From contig PXDM01000439.1 in the NCBI GenBank assembly GCA_003565055.1, positions 1-11,426 of the forward strand: a DNA stretch of 11,426 bases, in the 5' to 3' direction. The stretch comes from Paracoccaceae bacterium (GTDB lineage Bacteria; Pseudomonadota; Alphaproteobacteria; Rhodobacterales; Rhodobacteraceae). The notes under the pieces are model-generated. The model saw only the letters and a program-made list of their open reading frames with translations. It ran no database searches and had not been told where the DNA came from. This document shows, piece after piece, positions 7,226-11,426 of the stretch; position 1 is the first letter of the stretch, and the number at the start of each line of letters is the position of its first letter. The position numbers and the translations under genes are program-made.

Positions 7226-7693
7226 TCAGTTGGGGTGGCCGGACAAATAACTGACGAGCGGGATATGTCCGACGCTTTCTTCCGCGCCGATAACGACATA
7301 CTGTCCGGAACGAAGCCAGGAATGCGCACCGAACGGATCATCGCCGCTGCCGCGATCAGGGCGCGCGGCCAGAACGAGGCTATTGGGGACGTGCCGTCTG
7401 TTGAGCGCGCGCTTGCCTGCCATCGCCAGCATCAGGCAGGTGAACCGGCCCCCCGCGAGCTTGTTGATGCGCTTGAGTGCCCAGGCAACATCGCGCAGAT
7501 GTTCCAGCGGCGGTTCCGGCAGGGTGTCATCGCTTGCATCCCCCGGCATCGGTTGGCCAAGAGACGCAACATAGGTCTGAAAATGTGAGTGCTTCACGAT
7601 CCAGGCCGCACGCAGCAATTCGTAGCTGATCTCCACCAGCAGACGCTTGCGGTGCCGGGGCAGGCGGAACAGTTTGCGGATACGGCTGATCAA
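7226..7693 (-). CDS. Transglutaminase-like cysteine peptidase, lasso peptide B2 type
   Basis: This 155-residue protein matches the Transglut_core3/lasso B2 (McjB C-terminal half) family, which cuts the leader off a lasso precursor. The core reads GRFTCLMLAMAGKRAL, with presumed nucleophile Cys86, followed by HVPNSLVLAARPD, then AHSWLR with presumed His124. The third catalytic residue is not obvious because the usual acidic position after the His-Trp motif is not clearly present. The N-terminus LISRIRKLFRLPRHRKRLLVEI is a basic helix as in homologues. The start is TTG with CAGAGG 7 bases upstream; no ATG lies in frame near this point. The length suits a stand-alone B2, without the fused PqqD-like B1 domain of McjB. 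It reads divergently from the ligase gene and just ahead of the kinase gene, in the same frame as the latter. Confidence 0.85.
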   Translation of the reverse strand: MISRIRKLFRLPRHRKRLLVEISYELLRAAWIVKHSHFQTYVASLGQPMPGDASDDTLPEPPLEHLRDVAWALKRINKLAGGRFTCLMLAMAGKRALNRRHVPNSLVLAARPDRGSGDDPFGAHSWLRSGQYVVIGAEESVGHIPLVSYLSGHPN

Positions 7694-7793
7694 GTGACGG
7701 CCTCTGATCTGCAGCCCGGGCAATCGGGCATTGATGCTCTGGCGATCCCGGCTATACGTAACGCAGTCTATATGCAACTGGCAGGACCACGCT
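7694..7793. promoter_or_regulatory. Divergent promoter region between B2 and cyclase-like genes
   Basis: The 100-bp gap should carry both promoters. For the plus strand TTGATG (7731-7736) and TATACG (7753-7758) with a 16-bp spacer are plausible -35/-10 boxes. For the minus strand TTGCAT (7777-7772) and TATAGC (7756-7751) have a short 15-bp spacer. The two -10 candidates overlap, so the divergent transcripts could compete or be co-controlled. AGGA at 7783-7786 is the ribosome binding site of the plus-strand gene. No precursor-peptide gene fits in this gap; the only ATG-started frame on the minus strand is 13 codons. Confidence 0.35.
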
Positions 7794-9686
7794 ATGGGAG
7801 CCATCCTCGGCCGGCTGGCGCTGAACGGAGCATCGGTCGCTGCACAGCCCTTCGAGACCGCTTTTGATGCGTTGCGCCCCGCGCGCTGTTTGCGCAGCGA
7901 TCTGCATCTTGCCGGGCCGGTCGCGCTGGGGCACCATTGTACCGGGCTGAGTGACACCGGGCCGCAACCGCTGAGCGAGGGCGCCTGCACCATCGTCGCG
8001 GATGCGCGCCTGTACAACCGCGCGGAACTGGCGCAGGCGCTGGGCGGTGATGCGGGCGGCATGTCCGATGTGGCGCTGATCCTCCAGGCCTACCTGCGCT
8101 GGGGCGCGGCGTGCCTTGAGCATATCAATGGCGATTTCGGCTTCGCTATCCATGATCGGGACCGCAACGCGCTCTTTCTGGCGCGCGATCATATCGGCGC
8201 GCGTCCGTTATATTGGACACGACGCGGCGATGATGTGATGTTTGCGACACTGATCCCCGGTCTGACGGCCTTTCCAGATCAGCAATGGTCCGCGAACGAG
8301 CTGCGCATCGCGCGTTATCTGCGCAATCCCACTGTGGTCTTCGCTGAGAGCTTTTTTGATGGTGTGGAGATCGTCGAGCCGGGGCATTGGGTCCGGATTG
8401 ACGCCGCGCAGGTGACGCGTCATCGCTGGTGGGACCCGAGGCGGGTGCCACGCCGCGAGGGCGTGACACTGGAGGAAGCGCGCGCGAAGATCCGCGCATT
8501 GACCGAAGCAGCGGTTCGTGCGCGGTTGATCACCAGCGCGCCGGTCGGCGCGCATTGCAGCGGGGGTATTGATTCCACCCTCGTGACCATTCTTGCGTCC
8601 AAACAGTTGCGCGAGACTGGATCGAATCTCGCCGGGGCTTATGCATGGTCGCCCGAAGTCACTTCAGATTATCCTGACATGGGCGACGGCGATGAGCGAC
8701 GTGTCATCACGCAGGCCTGCTCGGATCTCGGCGTTCCGGTGCGTTTCGGCTCGGCAACTGCGGAGACCTTCAAGGAACTGATCGAGCAGCCGATGGAGCA
8801 GAACGGATTTGCCAATCTGCTCGATGAATTGCCGATCATCGCAAGGGCTCGGGAAGACGGGATCGCGGTGATGCTGTCGGGCTGGGGTGGCGACGAGGTA
8901 TTTTCCAGCCATGCAAGAGGCCATCTCGCATGGCTCTGGAAAAACGGCAGAAAGCGGCGTGTGCTGGGCGTGTTCCGTCGCGCGGCAGGGGGCTTGCGCC
9001 ACCCGAGGCGGATTGCCGCGCTTTTCTGGTCTCATATCGTCGTCCCGCGCCTGCCTGACGCGCTCTACAAGTATTTCACGCCGTTCAAGGCAATTTACGA
9101 GGACGGGGCTTTTCCATCGCCCGCGCTGGCTGCGCGCGCTCTGGACGTTCCGAAAGTGTATGGCCCACGCTTGCGACCTGACGCCGGGGCTCAGGCTGCG
9201 CTGCTGGTGTTGATGGGCCATATCGGGGATCGCATGGCGACCTGGACCGCCTGGTCGGCCCCAGCGGGGTTTGAGTATCGTTATCCGCTCACAGACAGGC
9301 ATCTGATGGAATATATGTTGTCTCTGCCCAATGAGATTCAGTTCGGAAACGGGGCAGGGCGCTTCCACGCGCTTCGCTCTTTCACCGATATTCTGCCTAA
9401 AGGGCTGAAGAAAGACGATCTTGCCAATGAGAAGCTGCGCGCTGACAATCGCGAAAGATGGTTGGCATTATTGCAAGCCGATCTTGCGGCGGGCAAGTTT
9501 GATGCGCCCTGTCCATGGCTGGATATGACCGCTTTCAGGCGGACGATGTCGGAACCGTTGCCTGAAGATAAAATCGCCTTGCTCCGGACCTTCGCACGGC
9601 TCTTCGCGGCGACCCGGATCTACCACGTTCACGCTCGCATGTCCGCTCGCACGCAAAAGGCACACGACGCGCAAGAACGTGCGTAA
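7794..9686 (+). CDS. Asparagine-synthase-like ligase (lasso cyclase type)
   Basis: This 630-residue protein has the asparagine synthase B plan: an N-terminal amidotransferase-like domain (about 1-200), then an ATP-pyrophosphatase domain. The ATP-binding PP-loop SGGIDS is at 256-261, and GWGGDE (363-368) is the second synthase motif. The mature N-terminus would begin Gly-Ala rather than Cys, so the glutaminase nucleophile (Cys2) is absent and the enzyme probably activates a carboxylate without using glutamine. That is the state of lasso-peptide macrolactam cyclases (McjC/LasC), which adenylate an Asp/Glu side chain for ring closure. The ATG has AGGA 7 bases upstream; upstream in-frame TTG/ATG codons at 7731-7734 fall within the likely promoter. 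The neighbouring B2 peptidase and kinase support a peptide-modifying role. It could instead be an exopolysaccharide-linked amidotransferase. Confidence 0.9.
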   Translation: MGAILGRLALNGASVAAQPFETAFDALRPARCLRSDLHLAGPVALGHHCTGLSDTGPQPLSEGACTIVADARLYNRAELAQALGGDAGGMSDVALILQAYLRWGAACLEHINGDFGFAIHDRDRNALFLARDHIGARPLYWTRRGDDVMFATLIPGLTAFPDQQWSANELRIARYLRNPTVVFAESFFDGVEIVEPGHWVRIDAAQVTRHRWWDPRRVPRREGVTLEEARAKIRALTEAAVRARLITSAPVGAHCSGGIDSTLVTILASKQLRETGSNLAGAYAWSPEVTSDYPDMGDGDERRVITQACSDLGVPVRFGSATAETFKELIEQPMEQNGFANLLDELPIIARAREDGIAVMLSGWGGDEVFSSHARGHLAWLWKNGRKRRVLGVFRRAAGGLRHPRRIAALFWSHIVVPRLPDALYKYFTPFKAIYEDGAFPSPALAARALDVPKVYGPRLRPDAGAQAALLVLMGHIGDRMATWTAWSAPAGFEYRYPLTDRHLMEYMLSLPNEIQFGNGAGRFHALRSFTDILPKGLKKDDLANEKLRADNRERWLALLQADLAAGKFDAPCPWLDMTAFRRTMSEPLPEDKIALLRTFARLFAATRIYHVHARMSARTQKAHDAQERA

Positions 9687-9867
9687 CGTCTTTTTCCACT
9701 CTCGCGGCCCGCGCCATGCCTCGCAGGGTCCGGTCTGAGCGCCGGGCGGGGTTTGTGGACTGCCGTGCTGCGCGGGAATCGCTTGCAAAATCAGGGTGAG
9801 ATCGGTCAGATTAGAGAGCCTGGATCCGGCGCGCGGATCGGTCACATTTCTGAAAGCACTGGGGCCC

Positions 9868-10623
9868 ATGGCTGCATTCTCTTTCTTGAAGAATTGGTTT
9901 GCCCCGCAATTTGATGCGAAAATTGCGCCTGATCATGAATTTGCAGTGATCGGAGATATTCATGGTCGCGCGGATCTGCTCGCGGACCTGCTCCAGCGCA
10001 TTCGTGATCATGCGGGCAGTGGCATCGCGCTTGTATTGGTTGGGGATTACGTCGATCGCGGCGAAGACAGCGCAGAGGTCATCAGGGTGATCCGCGCGTT
10101 GCAAGCGGGGGGCTGGCCGGCGAAGGTCACATGCCTGCGTGGCAATCACGAAGATATGCTTCTCGGATTTCTCGATGATCCTGAAGGAGCCGGCGCGTCA
10201 TGGCTGCATTATGGCGGAAAGCAAACGCTTTTAAGCTTTGCGGTCAGCCTGCCCGAGGCAAACGAGATCAGCTATCGCAAAGCGAGGGATGATCTGCGCT
10301 GCGCACTCGGGCGCGAGGCTGAACTCTGGATGCGAAATCTGCCCGTCAGCTTTCAATGCGGCAACATTTTCGTGTCGCATGCCGGTGCCAATCCTCACCT
10401 GCCGCTTGCGGAGCAGCAGGAGCGACACCTGATCTGGGGGCATTCTGATTTCCTGCAAACGCCCCGAACTGACGGGAATTGGGTCGTCCATGGGCACAAC
10501 ATCCACGATGAACCCCTGGCCGCGCGTGGCCGCATTGCCGTTGATACCGGCGGCTATGCCACCAATCGCCTGACCGCCGCAATCCTGCGCGATGGGGCCT
10601 GCGAGTTCATCGCGACCTCCTGA
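9868..10623 (+). CDS. PPP-type metallophosphatase (serine/threonine protein phosphatase)
   Basis: This 251-residue cytoplasmic phosphatase belongs to the calcineurin-like superfamily, similar to bacterial PPP enzymes (PrpA/PphA and lambda phosphatase). All the metal-binding motifs are visible: GDIHG (29-33), GDYVDRG (59-65), GNHED (92-96), SHAG with His171, and VHGHN (207-211). It probably dephosphorylates phospho-Ser/Thr (or Tyr) proteins. It follows the ligase gene by 181 bp and lies ahead of the chain-length determinant gene. An HPr-kinase-like enzyme in the same locus suggests it could reverse that phosphorylation, and BY-kinases of exopolysaccharide systems are another possible target. 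The ATG fits the usual N-terminal length; only a weak GGGG precedes it. An in-frame GTG at 9796 would add 24 residues but has no ribosome binding site. Confidence 0.92.
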   Translation: MAAFSFLKNWFAPQFDAKIAPDHEFAVIGDIHGRADLLADLLQRIRDHAGSGIALVLVGDYVDRGEDSAEVIRVIRALQAGGWPAKVTCLRGNHEDMLLGFLDDPEGAGASWLHYGGKQTLLSFAVSLPEANEISYRKARDDLRCALGREAELWMRNLPVSFQCGNIFVSHAGANPHLPLAEQQERHLIWGHSDFLQTPRTDGNWVVHGHNIHDEPLAARGRIAVDTGGYATNRLTAAILRDGACEFIATS

Positions 10624-10696
10624 AAGTGTCGCGTCTGTGGGGAGGACGGAACCGCTGCGATACACTCACTTGCGATGCTGACATGCGCGCGGGCGG

Positions 10697-10716
10697 CTTG
10701 ACCGGGTCGGGTCAAG
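10697..10716. repeat. Palindromic operator-like element
   Basis: CTTGACC (10697-10703) and its exact complement GGTCAAG (10710-10716) flank a 6-base spacer GGGTCG. The left arm is also the likely -35 box of the promoter at 10698-10727, so a dimeric regulator bound here would block or position RNA polymerase. No terminator features accompany it. Confidence 0.45.
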
Positions 10717-10727
10717 GCTGGTATGAG
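10698..10727 (+). promoter_or_regulatory. Candidate promoter of the chain-length determinant gene
   Basis: TTGACC (10698-10703) matches the -35 consensus at five of six bases. TATGAG (10722-10727), 18 bp downstream, matches the -10 at four of six. It lies in the 243-bp gap after the phosphatase gene and about 140 bp before the start codon of the next gene, leaving a long untranslated leader. Confidence 0.4.
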
Positions 10728-10866
10728 GCTCGCGGAACCCATCGTATCATGTCATGCGGCGGGGTCGCCGGTTTTGTCTATCTGGCATATCTCGCATTCA
10801 GGGCTTTGGGATCGCAGGATGAATCAATTAAATTCTGGACCTTTCCTTGCGAAAGGGAACGATCCC

Positions 10867-11426
10867 ATGGATGACAATCAGGAAATCGACATCCTGAAGG
10901 GGCTGCGAGCCATTCTGCGGAACTGGCAGTTCATCGCTCTTGCGGCCCTTGTCGGGTTTGTCATTGCAATCGCGATTCTGGCCACAAGCCCCCGCTTGTA
11001 CACCGCGCAGGTCGATCTGAATATCGGGCGCTCGTCGGAAGCTGATGTATTTCGTGATTTCTCGGGGGTCTCGGGGTCGCGGACTGCGGATATCGAAATC
11101 GAAACAGAATTGCAGGTCCTGCGCTCCGAGAGCATCGCCGAGCGCGTGGTCAGGAACCTTTCCCTGCACGAAGACCGCAGCTTCCTGACGGTACAGCAAT
11201 CGGGGATCGGGCGCATCCGCGGCTTCGTCATGGGCCAGGTTTCATCAATGGTGCAGTTCGTCGGGTCGTTCTCCTCGACCAGTGTTCCGGTCCCGCCAGA
11301 TTTCGAATTCTCCGAAGACGACCTTGAGCGCAATGCGGTTGAGCGGGCTGCTCAACGTTTGCGCTCCGGGATGCAGGCGGCGAGTGTTCGGGGCAGCCGG
11401 GTGATCCAGATCCGCTATACATCCAG
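10867..11426 (+). CDS. Wzz-type exopolysaccharide chain-length determinant / BY-kinase, partial
   Basis: The first 186 residues of an inner-membrane polysaccharide co-polymerase are present; the rest lies beyond the right edge. A short cytoplasmic N-terminus (MDDNQEIDILKGLRAILRNW) leads into a hydrophobic helix at about 21-43. A periplasmic Wzz domain follows, starting SPRLYTAQVDLNIG (44-57) and continuing with IETELQVLRSESIAERVV, the conserved stretch of ExoP/VpsO-like proteins. Members of this class control chain length and export of exopolysaccharide, and many carry a C-terminal tyrosine kinase; whether this one does cannot be seen. AAAGGGA lies 8 bases before the chosen ATG. In-frame ATGs at 10819 and 10723 would lengthen the N-terminus, but the added sequence does not look like the family. 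Confidence 0.92.
   Translation, partial: MDDNQEIDILKGLRAILRNWQFIALAALVGFVIAIAILATSPRLYTAQVDLNIGRSSEADVFRDFSGVSGSRTADIEIETELQVLRSESIAERVVRNLSLHEDRSFLTVQQSGIGRIRGFVMGQVSSMVQFVGSFSSTSVPVPPDFEFSEDDLERNAVERAAQRLRSGMQAASVRGSRVIQIRYTS

Noticed and set aside
9654..9697. Possible terminator after the ligase gene (short CGCA/TGCG stem followed by TTTTT near 9690)
   Set aside because: The stem is only 4 bp and not adjacent to the T-run; too weak to call.
9717..9800. 27-codon frame starting MPRRVRSERR between the ligase and phosphatase genes, considered as a lasso precursor
   Set aside because: No ribosome binding site, strongly basic, no leader or core features of a lasso precursor.
9690..9869. Minus-strand frame with GC-rich codons across the ligase-phosphatase gap, reading NVTDPRAGSRLSNLTDLT
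   Set aside because: It runs antisense into the ligase gene, has no ribosome binding site at its start and resembles no family I know.
10554..10665. Minus-strand AGGAGG followed by ATG inside the end of the phosphatase gene
   Set aside because: The frame is only 18 codons and antisense to a clear gene; the match to a ribosome binding site is probably chance.
10723..10866. N-terminal extension of the Wzz-type protein from in-frame ATGs at 10723 or 10819
   Set aside because: The extension does not resemble the family's short cytoplasmic N-terminus, and the ATG at 10867 has a reasonable ribosome binding site.

Overview
The window looks like part of a high-GC alphaproteobacterial chromosome, most likely from the Rhodobacteraceae (roseobacter/Rhodobacter group). 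That rests on codon use, the alphaproteobacterial style of DnaE, the BMP/simple-sugar type ABC ATPase and the exopolysaccharide neighbourhood. No rRNA, tRNA, CRISPR array or insertion sequence was seen.

Left part (1-5209). A sugar/nucleoside ABC transporter ATPase runs off the left edge on the minus strand. Across a short divergent spacer lies a two-gene plus-strand toxin-antitoxin unit: an unrecognised 59-residue basic protein followed after one base by a Doc/Fic toxin. The essential replicative polymerase gene dnaE follows 25 bp downstream in the same direction, so TA transcription may run into it.

Middle (5210-5743). A 534-bp stretch without a confident gene holds one 39-codon reading frame with a very good ribosome binding site, and some coding-like but broken frames.

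Right part (5744-11426). This appears to be the start of an exopolysaccharide/peptide-modification locus. It opens with a NusG/RfaH-like specialised elongation factor. Next comes a divergent set: an HPr-kinase-like P-loop kinase and a transglutaminase-like cysteine peptidase (lasso-peptide B2 type) on the minus strand, facing away from an asparagine-synthase-like ATP-dependent ligase on the plus strand that lacks the N-terminal amidotransferase cysteine (lasso cyclase type). A PPP-type serine/threonine phosphatase follows. The window ends inside a Wzz-type chain-length determinant, preceded by a promoter-like element that overlaps a palindrome.

Kinase, B2 peptidase and cyclase together are the hallmark of kinase-containing lasso-peptide clusters (paeninodin type). 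However, no PqqD-like leader-binding protein (B1), exporter or convincing precursor gene is visible here. The set could be a lasso pathway whose precursor and B1 lie elsewhere, or a related pathway that modifies a peptide or protein linked to exopolysaccharide. Its pairing with a protein phosphatase and an antiterminator makes it the most interesting part of the window.
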